Shown: one piece after another, positions 17,596-25,123 of the stretch
Layout: the number at the start of each line of letters is the position of its first letter
Numbering within the stretch: the stretch's first letter is position 1
NCBI GenBank assembly: GCA_016201105.1
Contig: JACQDN010000067.1
Coordinates: forward strand, 1 to 64,000
Length of the DNA: 64,000 bases
Direction of reading: 5' to 3'
From: Pseudomonadota bacterium
GTDB lineage: Bacteria; Pseudomonadota; Alphaproteobacteria; Micropepsales; Micropepsaceae
Position numbers and translations under genes: made by a program
Notes under the pieces: generated by a model
What the model was told of the DNA's origin: nothing
What the model saw: only the letters and a program-made list of their open reading frames with translations
Databases searched by the model: none

Positions 17596-17805
17596 GTGAA
17601 GATGAAGAATTCGAAGAGTACAGATTGCCTGACGCTGTGGCTCGCCACAGACGCAAAGTTGGTGAGGCTCGGCAGCGCTTTGCGCGCCGCCGGCATGCGC
17701 GCGGCAGCGCGCGAGATCGAAGCGGTGCGCACCGCGCTCGCGCGCTCCGTGGAACGCGTGCAGGACAAGGCCTATGCCGCGGTGGTACGGGAACGCGGCG
17801 CGTAG
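17596..17805 (+). CDS. Small hypothetical protein
   Basis: This 69-residue product starts at GTG 17596, six bases after AGGAAGAG (an ATG at 17602 is also possible). It is helical and Arg/Ala-rich (LGSALRAAGMRAAAREIEAVR). It follows the GNAT gene by 30 bases and may share its transcript. No family is recognised. Confidence 0.5.
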   Translation: MKMKNSKSTDCLTLWLATDAKLVRLGSALRAAGMRAAAREIEAVRTALARSVERVQDKAYAAVVRERGA

Positions 17806-17898
17806 GTTTTGTCTTTGCCCCCAACGCGCGAACTTCGTTGCGCTCGCTGGCGATGACGGATAATTTCGAGATCGCGCGATCTTCGAGGACGTCCACGC

Positions 17899-18255
17899 AT
17901 GATTCAAGCTTCCTGCCATTGCGGCGCGGTCCATATGCAGATCGAGACGCCGCCGGAGACGGTGACGGATTGCGCCTGTTCGATCTGCCGGCGCAAAGGC
18001 GCGCTGTGGGCGTACTACTCGCCCAAGCAGGTGCGCATCGCGCCACCGTCGGGCGCGACCTTCATCTATATGTGGGGCGACAAGGAAATCGAATTCCACA
18101 CCTGCAAGACCTGCGGCTGCACCACGCATTGGGCCGCGGTCGACAAGACGCTCGACCGCATGGCGGTAAATGCGCGGTTGATGGAGCCGCAGGTGCTGGC
18201 GCGAGCGAGCGTGCGGAAGATTTTGGGGCCGGGATTAGCGCGCTCCTTTCCTTGA
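17899..18255 (+). CDS. GFA/CENP-V family zinc-binding protein
   Basis: The 118-residue protein has the GFA zinc signature: CHCGAV near the N terminus, CACSICRRKG in the middle and CKTCGCTTHW downstream, the spaced cysteines that bind two structural and catalytic zinc ions in the Gfa fold. Family members include glutathione-dependent formaldehyde-activating enzyme, but most have unknown substrates, so a specific reaction should not be assumed. Confidence 0.9.
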   Translation: MIQASCHCGAVHMQIETPPETVTDCACSICRRKGALWAYYSPKQVRIAPPSGATFIYMWGDKEIEFHTCKTCGCTTHWAAVDKTLDRMAVNARLMEPQVLARASVRKILGPGLARSFP

Positions 18256-18282
18256 GGATTGGCCCGCAGACTCCATTCAATT

Positions 18283-18396
18283 GATATAGTATAGGGCATC
18301 AAATGATATTGTTGATATAGTATACTATATCACACATTGACTTTTCGGATATACTATTATATATCATATGTTGCTTATGATATAGTTTAGGACATC
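18283..18396. promoter_or_regulatory. Four-site operator array upstream of hipBA
   Basis: Four 18-base sites share GATATA at one end and ATC at the other: 18283-18300, 18314-18331, 18348-18365 and 18379-18396. The second, GATATAGTATACTATATC, is a perfect palindrome. Start-to-start spacing is 31, 34 and 31 bases, about three helical turns, on a strikingly AT-rich background. E. coli HipB also binds four operators ahead of hipBA, so these are probably HipB sites; the last ends six bases before the hipB GTG. Confidence 0.85.
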
Positions 18397-18401
18397 ATGC
18401 G

Positions 18402-18698
18402 GTGACGCCCAGGTCCATTCCCGGCACGCTCAAACGGGCGCGCGAACAAAAGATGTTGAGCCAGCGTGAGCTCAGCGGCCGCATTGGGCTGCCGCAAGCC
18501 CAGATTTCCAGAATCGAAAACGGAACGGTCGATCCCAGATTGTCGAGCCTGATCGAAATCGCGCGCGCCTTGGATCTGGAGCTGGTGTTCGTTCCGCGCG
18601 CCATCGTGCCTGCCGTCGAAGCGCTGAAGCGGGGCAGAAGCGGCACAACCGCCGCCATCCCCGCTTACAAGCTCGACAGCGAAGACGACGATGGCTGA
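18402..18698 (+). CDS. hipB: HipB-like antitoxin, XRE family
   Basis: The 98-residue protein has an HTH (LKRAREQKMLSQRELSGRIGLPQAQISRIENGTVDP) and a short acidic C terminus, as in HipB antitoxins. HipB binds HipA and represses the operon. It starts at GTG 18402, since the ATG at 18396 meets a stop after two codons. Its last eight bases overlap hipA, and the operator array lies directly upstream. Confidence 0.9.
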   Translation: MTPRSIPGTLKRAREQKMLSQRELSGRIGLPQAQISRIENGTVDPRLSSLIEIARALDLELVFVPRAIVPAVEALKRGRSGTTAAIPAYKLDSEDDDG

Positions 18699-19923
18699 TG
18701 TCTCCATCCTCGATGTTCGCCTTCACGGCCGTTCGATCGGCGCGCTGACGCGCCTGCCGGACGATAAGAATCTCTTTGCCTTCGATCGGACCTATATCGA
18801 AGATCGCGAACGCGCAGTGCTGAGCCTTTCCTTCAAGGACGCATTCGGCGAACTGATCGCCGATGTGAAGCCGACGCAAACGCGGGTGCCGCCGTTCTTC
18901 GCCAATCTCCTGCCAGAAGGGCCGATGCGGGATTATCTCGCCGGACGCGCCGGCGTGAATCCAGCTCGCGAGTTTTTTCTGCTCTGGGTGCTCGGCCGCG
19001 ATCTTCCCGGCGCGGTGGAAATCCGCCCCATGGACGGCGAGAGTTGGCCCGATGCAGCGCGTGCGCAGTTGGCTGGAAATTCGCAGAAAAGAAAATCCGC
19101 CATGCGGTTTTCGCTGGCGGGGGTGCAGTTGAAGTTCTCGGCCGTTAAAAGCGCGCGGGGCGGGCTCACCATTCCCGTCGACGGCACCGGGGGCTCGTGG
19201 ATCGTCAAACTTCCCTCCACTGTCCACGACGGTGTGCCAGAGAACGAATTTGCCATGATGGAGCTCGCCCGGCGCATCGGCATGGATGTGCCGCAGACGG
19301 CACTTGTTCCGCTCGGAAGCATTGAAGGAATGCCCGAAGGCATCGAGCGCGCCGGCAAGAACGCTTTCGCCATCCGCCGTTTCGACCGTGGCGAGAACGG
19401 CGCACGCATCCATATCGAAGATTTCGCCCAGATCTTTGCGCTATATCCCGACAAGAAATACGAGCGGCTGAATTATCGCAACATCGCCGAAGTGATCTGG
19501 ACCGAGATCGGCGAAACCGGCATCGCCGAGTTCGTCCGTCGTCTCGTCTTCAATACGCTGATCGGCAATGGCGACATGCATGCCAAGAACTGGTCGCTGA
19601 TCTATCCCGACGCGCGCCATGCGGCCCTGGCGCCGGCATACGATTTCGTGTCGACCGTCGCCTACATTTCCGGCGACAAGCTCGGGCTCAACTTCGCGGG
19701 CTCGAAGGACTTTGAATCGGTGAGCGAAGACCGTTTTCGCCGTTTCGCCGAAAAAGCGCGGCTGCCTGAAAAACTGGTGATGGATACGATGCGCGATACG
19801 GTCCAGCGCTTTGCTTCGGCTTGGGGGGATAAGTCGCAATCGGCAATGGCGAGAAAATTGAAAAGCGTCATCGACGCCCACCTCAAGCGTATTCCCATTT
19901 ACGCCGCGCCTGCTCGGCGTTGA
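18691..19923 (+). CDS. hipA: HipA-like serine/threonine kinase toxin
   Basis: The 410-residue protein is close to the length of E. coli HipA (440). It has an N-terminal HipA_N domain (VPPFFANLLPEGPMRDYL), a nucleotide-binding loop FSLAGVQLKFS (140-150), catalytic-loop Asp295 and Asn300 in GNGDMHAKNW, and a metal-binding YDF motif (Asp318). Active HipA phosphorylates glutamyl-tRNA synthetase and triggers growth arrest; the exact substrate here is not known. The key residues look intact, so it should be active. It overlaps hipB by eight bases and its 3' end overlaps a convergent gene by 41 bases. Confidence 0.93.
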   Translation: MADVSILDVRLHGRSIGALTRLPDDKNLFAFDRTYIEDRERAVLSLSFKDAFGELIADVKPTQTRVPPFFANLLPEGPMRDYLAGRAGVNPAREFFLLWVLGRDLPGAVEIRPMDGESWPDAARAQLAGNSQKRKSAMRFSLAGVQLKFSAVKSARGGLTIPVDGTGGSWIVKLPSTVHDGVPENEFAMMELARRIGMDVPQTALVPLGSIEGMPEGIERAGKNAFAIRRFDRGENGARIHIEDFAQIFALYPDKKYERLNYRNIAEVIWTEIGETGIAEFVRRLVFNTLIGNGDMHAKNWSLIYPDARHAALAPAYDFVSTVAYISGDKLGLNFAGSKDFESVSEDRFRRFAEKARLPEKLVMDTMRDTVQRFASAWGDKSQSAMARKLKSVIDAHLKRIPIYAAPARR

Positions 19924-20281
19924 GACTCAATTGATCGACGGATGGGCCCGCCTCGCAGCAAAGTTCTGCGATCGTAGCGGTGCGAGCGGGGTTCGGCCAT
20001 TCGCTCATCGCCGTGCGCGCGGGAGCATAGTATTGGCGCAGGCCCAGGCGGCGGGCCTGGGCGCGCACGTCGCGGTCGTCGCCGTGGCAGAAACCGCCTT
20101 GCCACACCGGCACGTGCCAGAGCAGGCGCGCGAATTCCTGCGCGAAGCGCTCGCTGTCTTCCGCGTTGGGACGATCGCGTCCTTCGGCGCGCATGCGGGT
20201 GACGACGCGGTCACGGGCGAGATGGCGCGCGCCGGAGAAACTGGGCTTGGAGAGATCGAACGGTTTCGCGCTCAGCTTCAT
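19883..20281 (-). CDS. Hypothetical protein of the prophage-like region
   Basis: From ATG 20281 the 132-residue protein is mostly charged and helical (ERFAQEFARLLWHVPVWQGGFCHGDDRD). A longer frame upstream is a shadow of the next gene. It lies downstream of the 89-residue gene on the same strand and overlaps the hipA end by 41 bases. No family is recognised. Confidence 0.55.
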   Translation of the reverse strand: MKLSAKPFDLSKPSFSGARHLARDRVVTRMRAEGRDRPNAEDSERFAQEFARLLWHVPVWQGGFCHGDDRDVRAQARRLGLRQYYAPARTAMSEWPNPARTATIAELCCEAGPSVDQLSLNAEQARRKWEYA

Positions 20282-20315
20282 GTTCGGTGCACCCGGCCGC
20301 TCAACGCATGCGGGC

Positions 20316-20585
20316 TCAGCGCCGTGCGTCTTCGAGAAGGGTGACGAGATCGAGATCGGAAGGATCGTTCTCCTGCGCGCCGCCGAAAAAACCGCGCCAA
20401 TCGAATTCGCGCACACTGCCGCAATCGGCCTGGGCGACGACGGGGCAGGTGGGATGGGCGGAGAGCGCCACGATCGTCCAGCGCTCGCAGCCGCCGCCGC
20501 GCTTGCGAGGGCACCAGATCTGACCGACGCGGAAATCGCGGACAGGCGCGAGGGTGGGGCGGGAGGCGAGGGCGGCAGCTTGCAT
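20316..20585 (-). CDS. Hypothetical protein under repressor operator
   Basis: The 89-residue protein starts at 20585 with a clear GGAGG six bases upstream. It contains VRDFRVGQIWCPRKRGGGCERWTI and two further Cys, which may form a small metal site. The operator TTGCGAATATCGCAA lies 32 bases upstream, so it is probably under the control of the S24 repressor. No family is recognised. Confidence 0.65.
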   Translation of the reverse strand: MQAAALASRPTLAPVRDFRVGQIWCPRKRGGGCERWTIVALSAHPTCPVVAQADCGSVREFDWRGFFGGAQENDPSDLDLVTLLEDARR

Positions 20586-20616
20586 GGGATCCTCCGGGGT
20601 ACGGGTGTAGAGAGTA

Positions 20617-20631
20617 TTGCGAATATCGCAA
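20617..20631. promoter_or_regulatory. Repressor operator, leftward promoter
   Basis: TTGCGAATATCGCAA has perfect six-base arms around three bases, with a further half-site (ATCGCAA) at 20635-20641. It matches sites at the repressor's own promoter (21585-21608). Confidence 0.75.
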
Positions 20632-20668
20632 CCAATCGCAACTATGAATCCGGGACCGGTGGCACGTT

Positions 20669-20873
20669 GTGAAAGAGAAAGGGTTCGCGCGGAGCCGCGG
20701 AGTTCTTATTCCCTTTCACCCCTAAGAAACGTCATGGCCGGGCTTGTCCCGGCCAGGATCACCGTTGCAGATCGTGATCCTGGGTGGCCGGCATAAAGCC
20801 GGCCATGACGGATTGGTTGGAGCGGAGAACTGTTCCTCCGCGGCTCTGCGTCTCCGCGCGAACCATTTTTCAC
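20669..20873. repeat. Long inverted-repeat element with a second palindrome nested inside
   Basis: Imperfect arms read GTGAAA...GGTTCGCGCGGAG at the left and its complement at the right. Nested inside, 20730-20811 begins CGTCATGGCCGG and ends CCGGCCATGACG. The right arm overlaps the last bases of the S24 repressor gene. A related outer element lies at 34345-34548. Confidence 0.8.
20730..20811. repeat. CGTCATGGCCGG palindromic repeat, copy 1
   Basis: Perfect 12-base inverted ends (CGTCATGGCCGG/CCGGCCATGACG) surround an imperfect hairpin. Related copies lie at 23726-23837 and, partial, at 34579-34644. This class is widespread between genes in alphaproteobacteria. Confidence 0.85.
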
Positions 20874-21541
20874 GTCTCGCCGCTGCCGACGATCCGGTGC
20901 ATGGCGATGAGGCTCGAGGCCTTGATCTCAAGCTCCTTTTTCGGATTGAACTGGGCCAGCACGATGGTGTGCGAGGTGCGGCGCACCAGCTGCTTGATCA
21001 GCGCGCGCGGGGCGGTGTGGCCTTCGACGCGAATCTGGAACACGCCATAGCCGCCCGGCGACACCGGGCGCTTGGGATGCACATAGATCAGCTCGCCGGG
21101 ATTATAGCGCGGCACCATGCTTTCGCCGACGACATAGAGCGCGTAGGCGTCTTTCACGTCGGCGAGGAAAGGCGGGCGCGGCACCAGTTCGATCACTTCG
21201 CCGTTCCATTCCACCACGCCGTCGCCGCCGCCTTCGGCGGTGCCGAACACGGGGATGGAATCGCCCGAGCGGTAGGCGCGCGCGGGTTCGCTCGCCTGGT
21301 GCAGCGTCGGGCTGTCTTGCGTTCCGAAATAAGCGGTGATCTTGGGGATCTCCGACGCTTTGATCTGGCGCGTATCGTTCAGCATGCGCGTGACGGCGGA
21401 AGGATGAAGCCCAAGCGCGCGCGCAAGTCCCGTCTGGGATTTCTCCGGCAATTCCTTCAGGCGGTTTTTGATCCAGGTCGAATCCATCGCCAACTCACTC
21501 TCGGCTTCTCTGGCGGCTTGCAACTCTCTCACGAAATCCAT
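20870..21541 (-). CDS. CI/LexA-like repressor (HTH plus S24 peptidase)
   Basis: The 223-residue product has an N-terminal HTH (KSQTGLARALGLHPSAVTRML) and a C-terminal S24 domain with the Ser-Lys dyad (Ser141 in GESMVP; Lys183 in ALIKQL). This is the layout of phage repressors that self-cleave when RecA is activated. The ATG at 21541 has GGTGGAG close upstream; an internal ATG at 21487 is possible. Operators with TTGCGA half-sites lie between this gene and the rightward wHTH gene. Confidence 0.9.
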   Translation of the reverse strand: MDFVRELQAAREAESELAMDSTWIKNRLKELPEKSQTGLARALGLHPSAVTRMLNDTRQIKASEIPKITAYFGTQDSPTLHQASEPARAYRSGDSIPVFGTAEGGGDGVVEWNGEVIELVPRPPFLADVKDAYALYVVGESMVPRYNPGELIYVHPKRPVSPGGYGVFQIRVEGHTAPRALIKQLVRRTSHTIVLAQFNPKKELEIKASSLIAMHRIVGSGET

Positions 21542-21550
21542 GACTCCACC

Positions 21551-21608
21551 TTGCGATTATAACAACTTCACTCTTGTCATTGTATTGCTATTATCGCAAT
21601 ATCGCAAC
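21551..21608. promoter_or_regulatory. Repressor operators, divergent promoter
   Basis: TTGCGATTATAA at 21551-21562, TTGCTATTATCGCAA at 21585-21599 and a following ATCGCAA (21601-21607) carry the same TTGC/GCAA arms as the site at 20617-20631. They lie between the repressor gene and the rightward wHTH gene. Confidence 0.75.
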
Positions 21609-21686
21609 CATGATGGGTGGGACACGAGGGAGCCGCGCCAAAGCGGCCGCCAAACCGGGCAAAAGCCGGCAAAAGGGAAGGGGCCG

Positions 21687-21965
21687 ATGATGCCGCTCGT
21701 TCGCCGCCAGGCTCAGCTCAAGGAATTTATCGCCGCGCACATCGCCAAAGGCGAAGGCGCTCCCTCGGTCGAAGAAATGCGCGTTGCGCTGGGGCTCAAG
21801 TCGAAAGCCTCCGCGCATATCGCGCTCACCAATCTGGAACGCAGGGGCCACATCCGCCGCACTCGTCATTCCAGCGCGCGCAACGGCTGGGCGATGAAAC
21901 GGGCCATCGAAATCGTGCACGAACGCCACGCCTGTCCCCATTGCGGGAGAGACGCCGATGCGTGA
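21687..21965 (+). CDS. Small LexA-type winged-helix protein
   Basis: The 92-residue product (ATG 21687 after AAGGGAAGGGG) is essentially the LexA N-terminal winged helix alone: LKEFIAAHIAKGEGAPSVEEM, then KASAHIALTNLERRGHIRR. It ends with a CPHCG motif. There is no S24 domain, so it cannot self-cleave. It is probably a Cro-like early phage regulator, divergent from the repressor. Confidence 0.75.
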   Translation: MMPLVRRQAQLKEFIAAHIAKGEGAPSVEEMRVALGLKSKASAHIALTNLERRGHIRRTRHSSARNGWAMKRAIEIVHERHACPHCGRDADA

Positions 21966-22371
21966 GCGCGCAACACAACGAATTTCCGAGATCAGGGGAA
22001 CGGCAAAGGCCAATCTTAAGTCAGGAAGAGCGGGCGTCTTTGATCCCACAATGCACGGCGCCGCCCCTGAGGGTGTCTCCCCACCTCACACGAAGGCGCC
22101 GTGCGCCCCGCTCATTCCCTTTCTCGGCGGCCGTATCGGCCAAAAAGGTTCACGCCGGAGCAACTGGGAGGAAGGCGAAGAAACGGGCGAAAGTCAGTCG
22201 CACCAAACGTGGCGCTGGAAAACGAAGCGCATTTGCAATGTCTCAGGTTGCTACAGGAGTCTGAAGAAAGGTGAGTTCTTCTGCGCCGCCCATCAGGCCA
22301 AGCCGGACGTGCGCGACGACGGCGCGCTCAAGCCCATTCCGCTGTCGCGGCTGATGGGGAGACGCGCCTGA
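21958..22371 (+). CDS. Small Cys/His phage-type protein
   Basis: The 137-residue ORF overlaps the previous stop by eight bases. The N-terminal half is low-complexity; the C-terminal part has CNVSGCYRSLKKGEFFCAAHQ, a likely small zinc-binding unit (C-x4-C, C-x2-H), often seen in prophage early genes. The exact start is uncertain because the upstream part is poor in recognisable structure. Confidence 0.55.
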   Translation: MRERATQRISEIRGTAKANLKSGRAGVFDPTMHGAAPEGVSPPHTKAPCAPLIPFLGGRIGQKGSRRSNWEEGEETGESQSHQTWRWKTKRICNVSGCYRSLKKGEFFCAAHQAKPDVRDDGALKPIPLSRLMGRRA

Positions 22372-22372
22372 C

Positions 22373-23422
22373 GTGGCGCGCATCCGCACCATCAAGCCGG
22401 AGTTCTTCCGCCACGAAGAGCTTTTCGCGGCGGAGAAGGAAAGCGGCCTGCCGCTGCGGCTCGCTTTTGCCGGCCTGTGGACGGTGTGCGATCGCGAGGG
22501 CCGCTTTCGTTGGCGGCCCAAGGCGCTGAAGCTCGACATTCTTCCCTACGATGACGTCGATATAGAGCGGGTGCTGGACGAACTGGCGGCGCGCGGTTTC
22601 GTCGCGCGTTACGCGACGCGAAGCGGAGAATGCGGGTACATCCCGTCGTGGTCGCGCCATCAGATGATCAACAATCGGGAGGTCGAAAGCGTTCTGCCTC
22701 CACCGCCCGACGCATCTTTCACGCGTGAGGCACGCGTGGCGCACGCGTCGTCCACGCCTCTTGTGCGTGCGCAAGGGGAGGGGAAGGGAAAAGGAAAGGA
22801 AGGGAATCCATCCTCACTTCGTTCGGATGGCGCGCGAGCAAGTGCGATTTCACGTGAAACATATCGCGGGACACCGCTTCCTCCCGACTTTCCAAGCCGG
22901 CGCGAGCGCGATGAGGCGCAGGCGTTCTGGCGCGACAAGGGCAGGGGCGATCTCGCCGAAGCCGTGAGCGATCACGCCGCGCAGTTCCTCGATTACCACG
23001 CCGCCAAGGGCACGCGCTCAAAGGATTGGGCGGCGTCGTGGCGAACCTGGACGCGCAACGCGCTCGCCTTCAACCGGAGACCAAGCCATGGCGCAGCAAC
23101 TGGTGCAGGCGTTGCTCGCAAGCCCACCGCCCACGAAAATTTCCTCAAAGGCGCTGCGATCTTCGCTGGCTTCGAGCTTGACGCAGATGACGAACGCGAC
23201 GGCGATGCGCGAAGTGCTGGACGATCCGGCGAAGATGCGCGCGGCGATCGAGGAAGCACGCGCCAAAGCGGGGCCGGCGCTGACGCAGGCGCAATTGGCG
23301 GCGCAGCTGGGGCGGCTGGCGCTGCACTACTGGCGCCCGGATTTCACGGCGGAGCATGTGAAGTTGATGCTGGCGGACTTCTTCGCCGATCTGAATGGCG
23401 CGACGGAGAGCCATGTGATTGA
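22373..23422 (+). CDS. Phage replication-like protein with probable frameshifted tail
   Basis: The GTG-started ORF of 349 residues begins RIRTIKPEFFRHEELFAAE and has a winged-helix-like block (LRLAFAGLWTVCDREGRF; ERVLDELAARGFVARY), typical of phage replication initiators or DnaD-type proteins. A central Pro/Lys/Gly-rich linker leads to a second helical block (RERDEAQAFWRDKGRGDL). The last 78 codons overlap the next gene in another frame and are a Gly/Ala-rich shadow, so the true end is probably near 23200. Confidence 0.7.
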   Translation: MARIRTIKPEFFRHEELFAAEKESGLPLRLAFAGLWTVCDREGRFRWRPKALKLDILPYDDVDIERVLDELAARGFVARYATRSGECGYIPSWSRHQMINNREVESVLPPPPDASFTREARVAHASSTPLVRAQGEGKGKGKEGNPSSLRSDGARASAISRETYRGTPLPPDFPSRRERDEAQAFWRDKGRGDLAEAVSDHAAQFLDYHAAKGTRSKDWAASWRTWTRNALAFNRRPSHGAATGAGVARKPTAHENFLKGAAIFAGFELDADDERDGDARSAGRSGEDARGDRGSTRQSGAGADAGAIGGAAGAAGAALLAPGFHGGACEVDAGGLLRRSEWRDGEPCD

Positions 23423-23663
23423 GGCCTGCGCGCGCTATCGCCGCAACGCGAAGAACGCGTATTTCCCCACGCCCGGCAAACTCTACGAACTGGCGAAGGA
23501 CGACATCGCGCTGCGCCGGCGCACGCTGAGCGCGATCGAACGCACCGAGCGGCTGCTGGCGGCGGAGATTTGCGAGGAGCCGCAAGAGCCGCTCATCGGC
23601 CTCACGCCGGAACTGCTTGCGCAGATCGATGCGATTTTCGAGCGAGAGGAACGGGAGAGGTAG
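23187..23663 (+). CDS. Phage-type hypothetical protein
   Basis: From ATG 23187 the 158-residue product is helical (TQAQLAAQLGRLALHYWRPDFTAEHVK; HVIEACARYRRNAKNAYFPTPGKLYELAKDD). This resembles the small protein that follows replication initiators in alphaproteobacterial prophages. Upstream in-frame sequence to 23088 lies inside the previous gene and is not needed. It ends before a block of repeats. Confidence 0.65.
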   Translation: MTNATAMREVLDDPAKMRAAIEEARAKAGPALTQAQLAAQLGRLALHYWRPDFTAEHVKLMLADFFADLNGATESHVIEACARYRRNAKNAYFPTPGKLYELAKDDIALRRRTLSAIERTERLLAAEICEEPQEPLIGLTPELLAQIDAIFEREERER

Positions 23664-23689
23664 CGGTGATGCAAGCTCAGATTTTCTCC

Positions 23690-23725
23690 CACTCCAATTC
23701 CAACTCCAATTCCCATTCCCAAATT
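23690..23725 (+). repeat. Short imperfect CAATTC-type tandem repeat
   Basis: About six units of (C)AATTC/CAACTC/CCATTC lie directly before the second CGTCATGGCCGG palindrome. This is low-complexity sequence with no evident role. Confidence 0.5.
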
Positions 23726-23837
23726 CCGTCATGGCCGGGCTTGTCCCGGCCACCCAAGATCACCCATGCGGATCGTTCCGCGCGAACCTGTTCGCATCGA
23801 GATCCTGGGTGGCCGGCACGGGGGCCGGCCATGACGG
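23726..23837. repeat. CGTCATGGCCGG palindromic repeat, copy 2
   Basis: It begins CCGTCATGGCCGG and ends CCGGCCATGACGG, with a long imperfect hairpin between. It is the same family as 20730-20811, with a longer loop, in the gap between the phage-type gene and the DUF6456 gene. Confidence 0.85.
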
Positions 23838-23865
23838 ATGTGGGGAGAGGGATTGAGGAGTAAGA

Positions 23866-24405
23866 GTGAGCAAACGCACCAAACGCAAAACCCGCGAAAA
23901 ATCGCTCGCGCTCCCGCATCCCGGCCATGGCGGTTTCGCGCCGGTGCTGCAGGAGCCGCGCAATCTTTCCGCGCAGGAGCGCGCATGCGGCGACTTCGCG
24001 CTTGAGAACGTGAACATCGACCGCCTGCGCTGGCTCTGCGCGCGCAAATGGATCGACCAGCATCACTACGAAGCGGGCGTGCGGCTGCAGCGCGATTGGG
24101 AGATGGCGATGATCATGCCGGTGGCCTCCAGCGTCATCGTCGGCAGCGGCGGCGGCACGCAGCTTCCCGGCGACGCCAAAGTCGACGCCATGAAACGCCA
24201 CGCGAGCGCGATGGCGGCGCTCGGCGCGCGCGGCCGGTCAATCGTCGAACTGGTCGTGCTCGGCGAGGAAGGCGGCGTCAGCGTCGAAAAAGCGGCGGCG
24301 ATTTTGCGGCTGCATCCCAAGCGGGCGATCGAGCGGCTGGTGTTCGCGCTGGACCTGCTGGCGGAGCATTACGGGATGGCGGCGCGGGCTGGGCGGCTGC
24401 GGTGA
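23866..24405 (+). CDS. DUF6456-like protein
   Basis: The 179-residue product starts at GTG 23866 after GGAG. Its N-terminal half is basic, and the C-terminal half is a compact helical domain (GRSIVELVVLGEEGGVSVEKAAAI; RAIERLVFALDLLAEHYG) resembling the C-terminal region of DUF6456 proteins and some phage terminase-like or sigma-like helical domains. A broken second copy of its 3' end lies at 27580-27725. Role not established. Confidence 0.7.
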   Translation: MSKRTKRKTREKSLALPHPGHGGFAPVLQEPRNLSAQERACGDFALENVNIDRLRWLCARKWIDQHHYEAGVRLQRDWEMAMIMPVASSVIVGSGGGTQLPGDAKVDAMKRHASAMAALGARGRSIVELVVLGEEGGVSVEKAAAILRLHPKRAIERLVFALDLLAEHYGMAARAGRLR

Positions 24406-24549
24406 ACCTGTATGGTGTCGCCAGTTCGCTACGATAACGATTGCCCGCGTCGTCGATCAATATGCCTTGAACCCAGGGCCACGCGGAATCTGCGGGCGAA
24501 TGTCTTGGGTCAGACGGGGTATGGTGCTCCCATCACCGGGCCCTGCGCA

Positions 24550-25008
24550 TCAGCGCCAGCGGTCTGCGGGCTTCTTCAGGTAATTGGAAAAAATATAACC
24601 CCAAGGAAGCAGGGGAAAGAGGACAATGACCGGCGCGATTTCGAAGAATGATCTGCTTGTGTCGGCGTCGACCTGGTTGGCAGCCCACAACGGCAGCGCG
24701 ATACCCAAGAGCCAGATCATCTTCCAGAGCAGCTCGTAGACCATGAGCGGCAGCATCTTGAGCGGATATCGGATTCCGACAATCGACAGGAGCGCGAGCG
24801 CCAGAAGGAAGCTGTGCGCCACTGCGCTCGGTTGCGTCCAATGTGCGTGATGAAGGAACGCCGAAAACTGGATCGAGCCCTCTGCGGCCGCAAGGACCGC
24901 GTAGAGGGCGCGCAGAACGTAAAGTCGCCATAAGGGTACGGCATCACCGGCGCCACTGCCGCCTGAGACCACATCCCTGTCTGCCGCCGCGCCGTGCACC
25001 CGTGTCAT
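24550..25008 (-). CDS. Integral membrane protein, unknown function
   Basis: The 152-residue product has about four hydrophobic segments (LYVLRALYAVLAAAEG; AVAHSFLLALALLSIVG; YELLWKMIWLLGIALPLW; APVIVLFPLLPWGYIF). No family is recognised. It is followed upstream on the same strand by another membrane-protein gene, so they may form an operon. Confidence 0.75.
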   Translation of the reverse strand: MTRVHGAAADRDVVSGGSGAGDAVPLWRLYVLRALYAVLAAAEGSIQFSAFLHHAHWTQPSAVAHSFLLALALLSIVGIRYPLKMLPLMVYELLWKMIWLLGIALPLWAANQVDADTSRSFFEIAPVIVLFPLLPWGYIFSNYLKKPADRWR

Positions 25009-25123
25009 GTCCGCCTCCTTTTCGGCTCGTGATCGGCTTTAGCGAGCCTTCCGGGCCGTTGCATGTCCGTGAAACGACCACTCAGACTCAGGTTCGCGCT
25101 CCACGCAAATCAGGACACGACAA

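Noticed and set aside
17815-17860. Possible REP half-site (GCGAACTTCGTTGCGCTCGC)
   Set aside because: It resembles a common alphaproteobacterial repeat arm, but no partner arm is visible nearby, so I do not call an element.
16447-18129. 560-codon ORF on the minus strand
   Set aside because: It is antisense to the GNAT and GFA genes and has no recognisable domain.
20641-24405. Complete prophage
   Set aside because: Only a regulatory and replication-like early region is present; no integrase, terminase, capsid, tail or lysis gene was seen, so it is called a remnant.
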